DNA from: Paracholeplasma morum
GTDB taxonomy: Bacteria > Bacillota_I > Bacilli_A > Acholeplasmatales > UBA5453
DNA length: 64,000 bases
Direction: 5' to 3'
Assembly: GCF_016907055.1 (NCBI RefSeq)
Contig: NZ_JAFBBG010000001.1
Span: 62,001-126,000 of the forward strand
This document shows positions 35,366-43,422 of this stretch, one piece after another; the stretch's first letter is position 1; each line of letters opens with the position of its first letter. Under the pieces are notes generated by a model. It saw only the letters and a list, made by a program, of their open reading frames with translations. It searched no databases and was not told the DNA's origin. The translations under genes and the position numbers were made by a program.

Positions 35366-35398
35366 GTCACCTATTTTAAGTTGTTTGGGTTTAATCAT
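35366..35398 (-). pseudogene. First 11 codons of an ldcA-like gene (fragment)
   Basis: After abiEii copy 1 the sequence reads MIKPKQLKIGD, almost the same as the start of the intact S66 peptidase at 32945, with the same overlap to the abiEii stop. Similarity then ends abruptly. The rest of the gene was deleted or replaced. Confidence 0.8.
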
Positions 35399-36272
35399 TA
35401 TTATCCACTAAATCTACTTTAATTTGCTTAGTAATGGATTTAAAAAATTCGCTACTCCAAAGGTCTAAACTAGACTGATCTTTAATAAATGGGCTAACAT
35501 CGGATTTGGCAATATCATAATCAATCTGATCAAATCGTTTTTCCAACATGTCAATTAATAAATCTCGAGAAAGTTTGATGTCTTCGTCAATTGTTTTAGT
35601 TTGTTTGAGTCTAGATTCTAAGTGTTTTAAATTAGCTTTTGTCTCTAAACTTAAATAATAGACATAATCATATAAATCTCTGCCCTTTATGCGGTTCTTC
35701 CAACTTCTAGCAATCACAGCATGAATTTTGCCAGCAAATAACGATGAGGCATCATAAACTCGAACTTGGTATGGGAATGGTAATAATCGAAACTTAATTT
35801 CTGTATGTGCGTATAGTGGGGGATTTACATTAACTTCAAACTTTATGATAATCTTTTCATTATGAACAATAAGTCTGGAATCTGATGAACTTGAATAAAT
35901 AGTAATCAAGGTTTCTTTTGTATTACCTTTGATGAAAGCTGAATCAATATTTGAGTTTACCGTCTTATCCTTTTTGGAAACTTCAAAATTGAGTCCAAGT
36001 GAGTTTACGGCGTCACTTATTGGTTTAAAATATTTACTTATATCAAAAGTATCATCTGATACAAGTAAGCTAAAGTCCAAATCCTCACTAAATCTATCCA
36101 TTCCGTAAAAAATTCTTAAAGCTGTTCCACCATAAAAAGCAGCATGGGTAAAAAAGTCAGTTTTAGAAAGACCAGCCAACACCACTTCTTGTAAAACTTC
36201 TTTTATTGCATGCTTCTTATCTTCTAAGGTTTTTGGATTATACTTATTGATCATCTGCTGAATAATTGTCAT
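35391..36272 (-). CDS. AbiEii-type nucleotidyltransferase toxin, copy 1
   Basis: 293 residues; same motifs as the copy at 32938 (GGTAL at 48-52, RFSEDLDF with D64 and D66, KGRDLYDY). Differences include H43 for Q43, FEVNVNP for FEVDVNP (the third acidic position of the catalytic site) and several in the C-terminal 40 residues. The D-to-N change in the strand after KFEV may affect metal binding, so one copy could be weakened. The frame is intact. Four-base overlap with its abiEi. Confidence 0.9.
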   Translation of the reverse strand: MTIIQQMINKYNPKTLEDKKHAIKEVLQEVVLAGLSKTDFFTHAAFYGGTALRIFYGMDRFSEDLDFSLLVSDDTFDISKYFKPISDAVNSLGLNFEVSKKDKTVNSNIDSAFIKGNTKETLITIYSSSSDSRLIVHNEKIIIKFEVNVNPPLYAHTEIKFRLLPFPYQVRVYDASSLFAGKIHAVIARSWKNRIKGRDLYDYVYYLSLETKANLKHLESRLKQTKTIDEDIKLSRDLLIDMLEKRFDQIDYDIAKSDVSPFIKDQSSLDLWSSEFFKSITKQIKVDLVDNND

Positions 36273-36859
36273 TTCATATACTCACTTTCAATGTATTTTC
36301 TTAAGTGCTTCATATTGTTCGATATGTATTTATCAGATAAAAATAGTATTTCATCAAAGTTTAGTTGTTCAAACATATCTTTATTTACCCATAAATCCTC
36401 AAAAAGCAGTCTCTTTAATTCTTTGATACTTGTTACTGGTTTTCTATTATATAGTAAATCACATAGTGCTTTTTCTGGGCTAGCTATAAAGTAAGCATAC
36501 CCGTCTTCTTCATAAGCTTTTACTGAATAAGGAAATGCAGCATTTGGAACATCTCTATAGGTATAAAGTCCGAAATGATTTTGATAAACCTTACTTTTTC
36601 GTTTGTTGAATGTAGCACTCGTATAAACAACAACTCTTTCAGGAATGAGATTATGATAGGAAAGTGCATATTCGAAAGATAAATAGGATGGTCCATAAAT
36701 ATATGAAGCAAGTAAAAAACCATCAACCGAGCTTTCTGTTTCATAAATGCCTCGTACAAGAGGAAATAAGAAACCATTATCAATATCTCTTTTGATTTTG
36801 CCATTAATATCCGTATAACTCTTATACTTTTCTTTTAAGTTTAATGTTGTAACAATCAT
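36269..36859 (-). CDS. AbiEi-type antitoxin/transcriptional repressor, copy 1
   Basis: 196 residues, AbiEi family, same architecture as the copy at 33816 (winged helix, IYGPSYLSFEYALSYHNLIPERV, PEKALCDLLY). Substitutions are concentrated around residues 12-50 and 135-170, where repressor and toxin contacts would lie, so each pair may have its own specificity. Intact frame, own promoter, GGAGG ribosome site. Confidence 0.88.
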   Translation of the reverse strand: MIVTTLNLKEKYKSYTDINGKIKRDIDNGFLFPLVRGIYETESSVDGFLLASYIYGPSYLSFEYALSYHNLIPERVVVYTSATFNKRKSKVYQNHFGLYTYRDVPNAAFPYSVKAYEEDGYAYFIASPEKALCDLLYNRKPVTSIKELKRLLFEDLWVNKDMFEQLNFDEILFLSDKYISNNMKHLRKYIESEYMK

Positions 36860-36881
36860 ATTATTTCCTCCACTTAATTTT

Positions 36882-36910
36882 ATTATATGCTATTATCTGG
36901 AGAATATCAA
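36882..36910 (-). promoter_or_regulatory. Promoter of abiE copy 1
   Basis: TTGATA (36905-36910) and TATAAT (36882-36887) on the - strand, 17 bases apart; identical to the promoter of copy 2. Confidence 0.7.
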
Positions 36911-36946
36911 TATATTATGAGCAGATGAGTGTTTCCTTGCTAAAGC

Positions 36947-37110
36947 AAAATATATGTTTAGTGCATCTTTTGATGTTTCCACATTGGGCAAAAAGCAAAA
37001 AAAAGGAAGCATTTAACCCTATTTAAAGTAGTTAGATGCTTCTTGTTCTATTATACGAATGGCTTTGTTAAGCGGTTTTTAGAGAAAGCAATGTGATACT
37101 TTCAACGTGA
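36947..37110. repeat. Island junction copy A at the functional 3' end of rlmD
   Basis: 36947-36999 matches the recombinase 3' flank at 31501-31578 (TATATG-TTAG-GCAT and GATGTTTCCACATTGGGCAA). 37000-37043 is the terminator hairpin and 37068-37110 is the true rlmD C-terminus. Beyond 37110 it diverges from copies B and C, which enter the element end instead. The boundary region TTTCAAC-GTGATAG-GTTGAAGG is itself a loose inverted repeat. Confidence 0.65.
37000..37043 (-). terminator. Terminator of rlmD (and of the mgtE-sdaA operon)
   Basis: GAAGCATTTAAC and GTTAGATGCTTC form a 12-pair stem (one G-U type pair) with a 13-base loop, followed on the - strand by seven T. Ends the five-gene run that starts at mgtE. 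Confidence 0.75.
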
Positions 37111-38333
37111 TAGGTTGAAGGAAACATTCTAAAGGGTGTAATTGATTGGATTACATAGTATTCCGATAGTTTTTTCATATCTCTTGCGAGTGTCTTTAAG
37201 TCACAAGAAACATAAACTATTTGCTTAATTGGATGCTCAATAATCATGTCAATGATTCTTTCGCTTAACCCACTTCTTGGAGGGTCGAATATGATCACAT
37301 CTGATTTTGGAATCACTATTTCTAGTTTCTCTTCGACTTGTCCTTGTATAATTTCAATATTAGAAAGTTTATTTTGAATAATAGATGCTTTTGCTTGAAT
37401 AATAGAATCTTCATTGGACTCTATCGCATATACTGTCGTCTCATTATTGGATATATACTGACCGATTGAAGCCATTCCAGCATAGGCATCAATGATTATT
37501 CTACCTCTTATATTAGCTTTGATATGGTCATACATTTTTTTAGCAACTTCTGTATTCACTTGGAAAAAACCACTTGGACCTATGTTAAAGGAAACGTGAT
37601 TGAATTCAAGTGGTAAGGTCTTTAGTCCATATATATGTATTGAATCCGCTCCAAGAATCTCATAGTCTTCTATCGAATGATTGATATATAATGAGTCCGC
37701 ATAAGGCTTAAAAAGTTCAATCACAGATGATAAGTCACTTGGTGTTTCATTAACGCTTAAAACCATCATTACCTGTTTTTCATTGGTACGCAGGGTAATA
37801 TGTTTCAACCAATTAAAAGTAAACTGTTTTATTCCAAATAAGGTCGAAAGTTCTCTAATCGTTTTAGTTAAAATAGGTAATGCTAGCTCATGATTGTTAA
37901 TCTCGATTAAATCTCTTGATTGTTCCCTATAGACACCCAGTTTTAAAACACCATTTATTAGTTTGGTATGTAGCGTAATCTTATTTCGGTAGTGTAGTTT
38001 ACGGTTATCTGAAACCGTAGGATTTACACTCACATCAAGATTTGCGATCTTCTTAAGGGTTTCTTTTGTAATCTTTTCCTGCCAAAGGCATTCTGCATCT
38101 AGGGATAACCCATATAAAGGGGCATAATCAAAACTTAAATCAGAGATTCGATCCGGGCTTTTTTCAATAAGTTCTACTAACTCTGCCGTAACATAGTTTT
38201 TCTTATCTTTAATGATAGAGATACGTCCCACTTCATTGGCGAACATGCCTTTGATAAAAGTGGTTTTTTCATTCAGTTTTCCGATGCCTTGGCCTTGATA
38301 GTCCAAGTCATATGTCTTAATTATTGGGTTCAT
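37068..38333 (-). CDS. rlmD: 23S rRNA (uracil-5-)-methyltransferase, RumA/RlmD family
   Basis: 421 residues: a TRAM-like N-terminal beta domain, then a SAM-methyltransferase domain with IDAYAGMASIG, DPPRSGLSE and the catalytic Cys in YVSCDLKTLARD. It makes 5-methyluridine in 23S rRNA; RlmD- or RlmCD-type is not separable here. The usual iron-sulfur motif CxxxxxCGGC is not intact: the equivalent stretch reads DYAPLYGLSLDAEC with one cysteine. So the protein probably has no [4Fe-4S] cluster. Last gene of an operon, overlapping sdaA by four bases. Its last 14 codons lie in a junction repeat, showing that the tail was probably replaced by an integrated element. Confidence 0.92.
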   Translation of the reverse strand: MNPIIKTYDLDYQGQGIGKLNEKTTFIKGMFANEVGRISIIKDKKNYVTAELVELIEKSPDRISDLSFDYAPLYGLSLDAECLWQEKITKETLKKIANLDVSVNPTVSDNRKLHYRNKITLHTKLINGVLKLGVYREQSRDLIEINNHELALPILTKTIRELSTLFGIKQFTFNWLKHITLRTNEKQVMMVLSVNETPSDLSSVIELFKPYADSLYINHSIEDYEILGADSIHIYGLKTLPLEFNHVSFNIGPSGFFQVNTEVAKKMYDHIKANIRGRIIIDAYAGMASIGQYISNNETTVYAIESNEDSIIQAKASIIQNKLSNIEIIQGQVEEKLEIVIPKSDVIIFDPPRSGLSERIIDMIIEHPIKQIVYVSCDLKTLARDMKKLSEYYVIQSITPFRMFPSTYHVESITLLSLKTA

Positions 38334-39526
38334 TTTTTCGTTTTATAGAAGAAGGCCATACCTGCTTCTGCGGTTTCTTTATATTTTGGATGCATGTCTA
38401 GTCCGGTTTGATACATGGTATTAACAATCATATCAAAGGATATTTTTCTTGTATCGGATAAGAACCCAGCTAGGCTTGCGGCATTGATTGCGCGAATGCC
38501 TGCAACAGCATTTCTTTCAATGCAAGGGATTTGAACATAGCCATCTATTGGGTCACACGTTAACCCTAAATGGTGTTCCATTGCAATTTCAGCAGCATAT
38601 TCAATTTCGTCTAGGCTCATGCCTTCGATGTATGCCATGGCTGCAGCCGTCATTGAGCAGGCAGAACCTACTTCTGCTTGGCATCCGCCGACAGCACCAC
38701 TAATTGTTGCGTTTTGCTTAATAACATTACCGATTACACCTGCTACCGCAAGGGATTCGATGATTTTCTTTTCTTCAATCTTAGAATCTTTATATAAATA
38801 ATATAGTACTGCTGGCAATACACCAGAAGCCCCACATGTAGGTGCAGTGACAATAATCCCACCAGCCCCATTTTCTTCAGATGCAGCGAATGCATAGGCG
38901 CTAACGAGTCTATTTTGCATCTGTGAATCCGTTTCGTTTACTTTAGCACGACTAAATAAGGTTTTTGCTTTTCTTTGAACCTTTAAATCTCCTGGCAATA
39001 ACCCCTCTGTATTTAATCCTTTTTCAACAGTTTTTTTCATTTGTTCCCAAATGGATTTTAAGAATGCTTGAATGTCTCCTGACTCTTTTTCTATAACATA
39101 ATCGTATAGACTTACCTTTTTATTTGTACAATACGCTTTGATTTCATCAAATGTTTTCTCTTGATAGACATCTATGATTTCATTTTCTTCTTTATCATAT
39201 AAGATGTCTCCACCACCAATACTCTTAACAGAAATACTATCTAGGAGTGTGTCTCCTTGGAATACTTCAAACACCATATAATTTGGGTGTTTATTGATGT
39301 CAATTGCCTGAATGAAACGAACAGGTTTTGGACTAAATGTGTCTAAGATAACTTGGTCTGTTAAATGCCCTTTTCCTGTTAGTGCTAACGAGTTAAAAAG
39401 GGTCACATTATAATGGGTTGCAGATGGGTGTTTCTGATTAATATAGGTTGCAGCAAACCCTGGTCCCATTGTATGTGAACTTGATGGACCATGACCTATT
39501 TTATAAAGTTTCTTTAGCGATTGCAT
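38330..39526 (-). CDS. sdaA: L-serine dehydratase (iron-sulfur type, single chain)
   Basis: 398 residues with the beta-type part first (KIGHGPSSSHTMGPGFAA) and the catalytic alpha-type part after it, fused in one chain. Cluster cysteines appear in APTCGASG, GGCQAEVGSACS and CDPIDGYVQIPC, the set for an oxygen-sensitive [4Fe-4S] centre. It converts serine to pyruvate and ammonia. Overlaps rlmD by four bases and follows the M32 peptidase by nine. With glycine cleavage and other amino-acid genes in the window it suggests amino-acid catabolism as an energy source. Confidence 0.95.
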   Translation of the reverse strand: MQSLKKLYKIGHGPSSSHTMGPGFAATYINQKHPSATHYNVTLFNSLALTGKGHLTDQVILDTFSPKPVRFIQAIDINKHPNYMVFEVFQGDTLLDSISVKSIGGGDILYDKEENEIIDVYQEKTFDEIKAYCTNKKVSLYDYVIEKESGDIQAFLKSIWEQMKKTVEKGLNTEGLLPGDLKVQRKAKTLFSRAKVNETDSQMQNRLVSAYAFAASEENGAGGIIVTAPTCGASGVLPAVLYYLYKDSKIEEKKIIESLAVAGVIGNVIKQNATISGAVGGCQAEVGSACSMTAAAMAYIEGMSLDEIEYAAEIAMEHHLGLTCDPIDGYVQIPCIERNAVAGIRAINAASLAGFLSDTRKISFDMIVNTMYQTGLDMHPKYKETAEAGMAFFYKTKK

Positions 39527-39535
39527 AAACCCTCC

Positions 39536-41029
39536 TTAGGCTTTAATACCTAGTATTTTCTCGTACTTGCTGATTAAGTAATCTACATAATAATTTGGAT
39601 TGAATGGTTCATTGGTTGCCATCATCAATAGTGTTTTAGGCTCATATAAGCATCCATATTGATGAATATTTTGTTTAAGCCATTCGTTTATCTTATACAC
39701 TTGATTAGATATTAAAGCTTCATCGATGTTAATTGATTGATTCATCTTATGATAGATTTGAGCAGAGATTGCACTGCCTAATGCGTAAGTTGGAAAATAA
39801 CCAAATGAACCTAATGACCAGTGAATATCTTGTAATACGCCTTCTTTGTCTGTCTTAGGTTTGATTCCAAGATAGGTTTTATAGAGTTTATTCCAAGTTT
39901 TAGGTAAGTCTTTTGGTTTTAGCTTTCCATTAAATAACATCTTTTCGATTTCATATCTAACCATGATGTGTAGGCTATAGGTAAGTTCATCTGCATCTAC
40001 ACGAATAAGGTTCATTTTAACTTCATTAACGTAACGAACGAATTCTTCTAAGGTAACATGTTTTAGTTCTTTCTTAAAAGTCTCTTGGAGTTTAGGGTAG
40101 TGTGTTTGCCAAAATGATTCACTTCTAGCAAGCATGTTTTCATATAGTCTAGATTGTGACTCATGAATTCCCATAGAAACGCCACCTTTTAATTCAGTGT
40201 AATCATAGGCTGGATTAACTTGTTGTTCATAGATGCCATGACCCATTTCATGAATGGTTGAGAAGATTGCACTTCTAAAGTCATCTTGATAACTGGTTGT
40301 GATTCTCGTATCCACACTAGATACTCCCGATGTGAATGGGTGTGCAGATTCCTTTAAAACCCCTTGATCCATGTTGTAGTTAAAAACTTCTAACAAATAT
40401 TTGTTAAAAGCTCTTTGTGGTTCGATAGGGAAGGCTTTTTTTAAACTGCGTGAGAACACTTGTTTGGTTGCGGCAGCTTTCTTTGCAAACGGCACAAGCT
40501 TTTCTTTTAGGGTTTCAAAAAAGACATCATAATCGGTAGTACTCATTCCAGGCTCATACATGTCAAGCAGTACGTCATACCCTTTTAATGTGTCTGTTTC
40601 TAAGTACTTAACCATTGTTTTTTGGAAATTGATTACTTTTTCTAGTGTTGGTAAGAACCCTTCAAAATCATTTTTTTCTCTTGATTCAGCCCAAATTTGA
40701 CCCGCTTGTGATAACAATACTTGAAACTCAATATAGTCCTTTTTAGGAATCTTTCTCATTTGATCTAAATCTTTTTTGACCAAATGGATTTCTCTTTTAA
40801 GCTCTAATTCTAGGGTGTCATCTTCTGCTAGCTTATCAATGGCTTCAATTCTTAATGGGTCAGTATCTACTTCATATGCCAAAGTAGATAAAGTTTCTAT
40901 TTGATTACTGCGATAATCCATGGCATTTTTGGGGGCCTCAGTTTCTTGGTCCCATGAGACTAACCATAAGGCATACTGATAGGCCATTCTCTTTTCTCTA
41001 AATGCTAAATACGTTTCTAAATAATCCAT
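39536..41029 (-). CDS. M32 family carboxypeptidase (carboxypeptidase Taq-like)
   Basis: 497 residues, the usual M32 length, mostly helical. Zinc motif HEMGHGIYEQQ near residue 260, preceded by HPFTSGVSSVDTRITT and followed by GIHESQSRLYENMLARS (third zinc ligand Glu) and IRVDADELTYSLHIMVRYEIEKML, all diagnostic. Cytoplasmic metallocarboxypeptidase that removes C-terminal residues from peptides. Sits 13 bases after the short mgtE gene and before sdaA, so peptide breakdown and serine deamination are made together. Confidence 0.95.
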   Translation of the reverse strand: MDYLETYLAFREKRMAYQYALWLVSWDQETEAPKNAMDYRSNQIETLSTLAYEVDTDPLRIEAIDKLAEDDTLELELKREIHLVKKDLDQMRKIPKKDYIEFQVLLSQAGQIWAESREKNDFEGFLPTLEKVINFQKTMVKYLETDTLKGYDVLLDMYEPGMSTTDYDVFFETLKEKLVPFAKKAAATKQVFSRSLKKAFPIEPQRAFNKYLLEVFNYNMDQGVLKESAHPFTSGVSSVDTRITTSYQDDFRSAIFSTIHEMGHGIYEQQVNPAYDYTELKGGVSMGIHESQSRLYENMLARSESFWQTHYPKLQETFKKELKHVTLEEFVRYVNEVKMNLIRVDADELTYSLHIMVRYEIEKMLFNGKLKPKDLPKTWNKLYKTYLGIKPKTDKEGVLQDIHWSLGSFGYFPTYALGSAISAQIYHKMNQSINIDEALISNQVYKINEWLKQNIHQYGCLYEPKTLLMMATNEPFNPNYYVDYLISKYEKILGIKA

Positions 41030-41042
41030 GTGATATATTCTC

Positions 41043-42014
41043 CTATACTAAAAAAATGGTTGCTAAACTAAAATAAATAAATAGTGATATGACGTCGTTT
41101 AAAGTAGTCATAAATGGTCCAGATGCGACTGAAGGATCAACGTTCATCCGTTTCAAAGTCACTGGAATAAATGCACCAGTTAGAGCCCCAACCGATAACG
41201 CTACTAAAAGAGTCATACTTACTGTTATGCTAATTTGAAGATTGGCTTCTGTAAATCCGTTTTCAAATACATATAAGAATAACAATGAAAAAAGAAAGCC
41301 TGTCAATGAAACTATGACGCTATTAATGAAGCCAACCAAAAGTTCTTTTTTGATGAACTTAGTTAATTTGGCATCTGGGTCTTCATTCATAACCAATATC
41401 GTTCTCGCGAGTGATTGGGTAGATATGTTCCCTGCTGAGTCAAGAATCATCGGTTGGAAAAGCACTAATAGAATCACACTTTGAATGGTAGATTCAAAAA
41501 TCGATAGTACGGATGCCGTTATTAAAGATAATCCTAAAAGGATAATGAGCCACGGAAGCCTCTTTTTACTTCTTGAGATTGGTTTTGAATGAACATCATA
41601 TTCAGATAATGAAGCCAATCTATGATAGTCTTCAAGCGTCTCATCCGCTAACATATTTAGTGCCATTTCAGCTGTGAAAATGCCTAAAATCGTTTTCGAT
41701 TTAGATAGTACAGGAATCATATCCTGGTCATAATCTTGAATCGTATCAATCGCTTTTGCGATCGAGTCGAACTCACTAATGTGATGGTATTTGACGTTCA
41801 TAATCTCTCTAATCTTCATTGGTGAACGCGCAATAATTAGGTCTTTTAAGTCTAAAATTCCTAAGAGTTTATTCTTTGAATCTACAATGTATAAAACATC
41901 TATCAACGTTTCGTCTGTTGAAGTCGAGATGACTTTTTTCATCGCTTCTTTAACGTCCATACCTTCTAAAAGTGTCACATAGTCTTTGGATACTACATCT
42001 AGTATTTTCTTCAT
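41043..42014 (-). CDS. MgtE-like transporter without N-terminal sensor domain
   Basis: 323 residues: a CBS-domain pair (about 1-120; MKKILDVVSKDYVTL, ILDLKDLII, VLSKSKTILGIFTAEMALN), a connecting helix, then five membrane helices with the MgtE pattern FQPMILDSAGNISTQSLARTILV and the final GPFMTTLNDVISLFIYF. The ~130-residue N-domain that precedes CBS in standard MgtE is missing. The gene overlaps the full-length mgtE by four bases, so the two may form a heterodimer or the short form may be a Mg/Co transporter with altered gating. Confidence 0.85.
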   Translation of the reverse strand: MKKILDVVSKDYVTLLEGMDVKEAMKKVISTSTDETLIDVLYIVDSKNKLLGILDLKDLIIARSPMKIREIMNVKYHHISEFDSIAKAIDTIQDYDQDMIPVLSKSKTILGIFTAEMALNMLADETLEDYHRLASLSEYDVHSKPISRSKKRLPWLIILLGLSLITASVLSIFESTIQSVILLVLFQPMILDSAGNISTQSLARTILVMNEDPDAKLTKFIKKELLVGFINSVIVSLTGFLFSLLFLYVFENGFTEANLQISITVSMTLLVALSVGALTGAFIPVTLKRMNVDPSVASGPFMTTLNDVISLFIYFSLATIFLV

Positions 42015-43342
42015 AAGAACGCCTCCACCATGAGACTGGCTAATCCATAATAGATGATGATTGTTGATATATCGATTACGGTCGTGATCAGTGGCCCTGA
42101 AGCCGATGCTGGGTCTAAACCCATGCGTTTAATAAGAACAGGAATGATGCTTGAAAAGAATGTCCCTGCTGTAATGGAAAGCCACACAGATAAGCCAATA
42201 ACTAATCCAAATATCATTGGGTTTTGGTTTAGAGAAGGATTAATAAGAATGAACACGATTGTAACAACAAAGGATATAACGGATAGCACTAATCCGGATA
42301 ATATTCCGGAGCCAAACTCATAGAGCAAACTCTTCCTTACTATGTGATTTGGTTCATCATCGGACAACATAATTAGACTAAACGTTAATGTTTGAGTGCC
42401 TGCATTCCCAACCATTGACAATATCAAGGGTTGAAGAATAACAATAATGGTGTAAGTTGATAAGATGCCCTCAAATACCAGCGCTAATCTAGCAATTGGT
42501 AAAGCTAATACCAGTAAAACAATCAACCAAGGTAATCGTTGTAATGCACTTTTTATGGCCCCTTCGTTAGAATCATCACTGACCAAATACATTTTTTCGA
42601 TGTCTTCAATCATTTCTTCTTCATACGTATCAATCGCATCATCCAGTGAGATGATCCCAACAAGTTCATTTTTATCGTTTAGTACTGGGCAATAATTTAG
42701 CCCATTTTCTTGAATAAAATCAACGGAGTCCTCTTTATCGTCATTTGCATAGACAAATAAACTAGATTCGTATAGATCTTTTACATAACACGGTGACTTG
42801 GCTTTGATTAGTTTTTTAAGCGGTAGAATGCCGATAAATGTTTTGTGTTTATCAACGACATAAAGTTTGTTAATGGTTTCAACTTCTGGTGCATTTTGAA
42901 CTAAATACTTCATGACTTCTTTGATTTCCATGTCTAAATAAACTTCCAAAAAGCTATTCGTCATGATTGAACCCGTTTCATTCTCATCATAAGATGAAAG
43001 TGAATAATAGTCCTCTTTAAGTTCTGGTTCAAGTTGACTGATTAGGTCCTCTTTGTCCTCACTTTCAAGTTCATTGATAATATCTATCGCATCATCAGGT
43101 TCCATTTCACTTAAGATATCTGCTTGTTCTTCAGTTTCTAAAGTGTTAACCAATAATAGAGCATCATCGATATCTAGATAGGATAGCAAATCTGCTTTTG
43201 ATGAATCGTTTAAAAGCGAGAACAGTTCATCTCTATCCTCATCCTCTAAAGATAAATACAGTTCTTTTAAATCAAAGGCGTGAAGGGATTTTAAATAATT
43301 AAGTCTTTCTTCTTTAGTCTGTTTTAAATATGTTTCTTTCAT
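42011..43342 (-). CDS. mgtE: Magnesium transporter MgtE
   Basis: 443 residues with all three parts: N-terminal superhelix of ~15-residue acidic repeats (about 20-125; e.g. LEPELKEDYYSLSSYDENETGSIM), a CBS pair (about 130-255) and five membrane helices with LQPLILSMVGNAGTQTLTF and GPLITTVIDISTIIIYYGLA. The acidic N-domain and CBS bind Mg2+ and close the pore when cytoplasmic Mg2+ is high. First gene of the five-gene run mgtE-mgtE(short)-M32-sdaA-rlmD; GGAGG ribosome site upstream. No M-box riboswitch fits in the 53 bases before it. Confidence 0.93.
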   Translation of the reverse strand: MKETYLKQTKEERLNYLKSLHAFDLKELYLSLEDEDRDELFSLLNDSSKADLLSYLDIDDALLLVNTLETEEQADILSEMEPDDAIDIINELESEDKEDLISQLEPELKEDYYSLSSYDENETGSIMTNSFLEVYLDMEIKEVMKYLVQNAPEVETINKLYVVDKHKTFIGILPLKKLIKAKSPCYVKDLYESSLFVYANDDKEDSVDFIQENGLNYCPVLNDKNELVGIISLDDAIDTYEEEMIEDIEKMYLVSDDSNEGAIKSALQRLPWLIVLLVLALPIARLALVFEGILSTYTIIVILQPLILSMVGNAGTQTLTFSLIMLSDDEPNHIVRKSLLYEFGSGILSGLVLSVISFVVTIVFILINPSLNQNPMIFGLVIGLSVWLSITAGTFFSSIIPVLIKRMGLDPASASGPLITTVIDISTIIIYYGLASLMVEAFL

Positions 43343-43395
43343 ATATGTTCCCTCCTTAATTACTAGTATAACCGAAAAATCTTTATTTATATAAT

Positions 43396-43421
43396 AAAAA
43401 AGCCGTTTTACACGGCTTTTA
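43396..43421 (-). terminator. Terminator of ABC exporter operon
   Basis: AAAAGCCGT and ACGGCTTTT form a stem with a 5-base loop and a following T-run on the - strand, just after the stop at 43423. Confidence 0.8.
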
Positions 43422-43422
43422 A

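Larger units (their letters stand above)
35366..36916. repeat. 1551-bp duplicated segment, copy 1 (abiEi-abiEii)
   Basis: Same extent and length as the segment at 32913-34463, from TATCTGG...AATATATT upstream of the abiE promoter to codon 11 of ldcA. Both copies lie in the same orientation, so recombination between them could delete unit-1 or unit-2 genes. Confidence 0.85.
24026..37110. mobile_element. Composite genomic island at the 3' end of rlmD (two or three tandem units)
   Basis: The boundaries are set by four related junctions at 24029-24135, 31501-31804, 34503-34781 and 36947-37110. Each contains a terminator hairpin of the same design; three of them also hold the last 14 codons of rlmD, and three retain recombinase-gene sequence or its flank on the left. 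Between them lie, from the rlmD side, unit 1 (abiEi-abiEii, ldcA fragment, 128-residue gene), unit 2 (abiEi-abiEii-ldcA) and unit 3 (recombinase pseudogene, cobalamin riboswitch, nrdD-nrdG-nrdB-nrdA). rumA/rlmD-type genes are known integration sites of integrative elements with serine recombinases in streptococci. That unit 3 is mobile cargo is inference, because its far junction is degraded. Confidence 0.65.

Noticed and set aside
43343-43395. M-box magnesium riboswitch before mgtE
   Set aside because: Only about 50 bases separate mgtE from the next terminator; far too short for an M-box.
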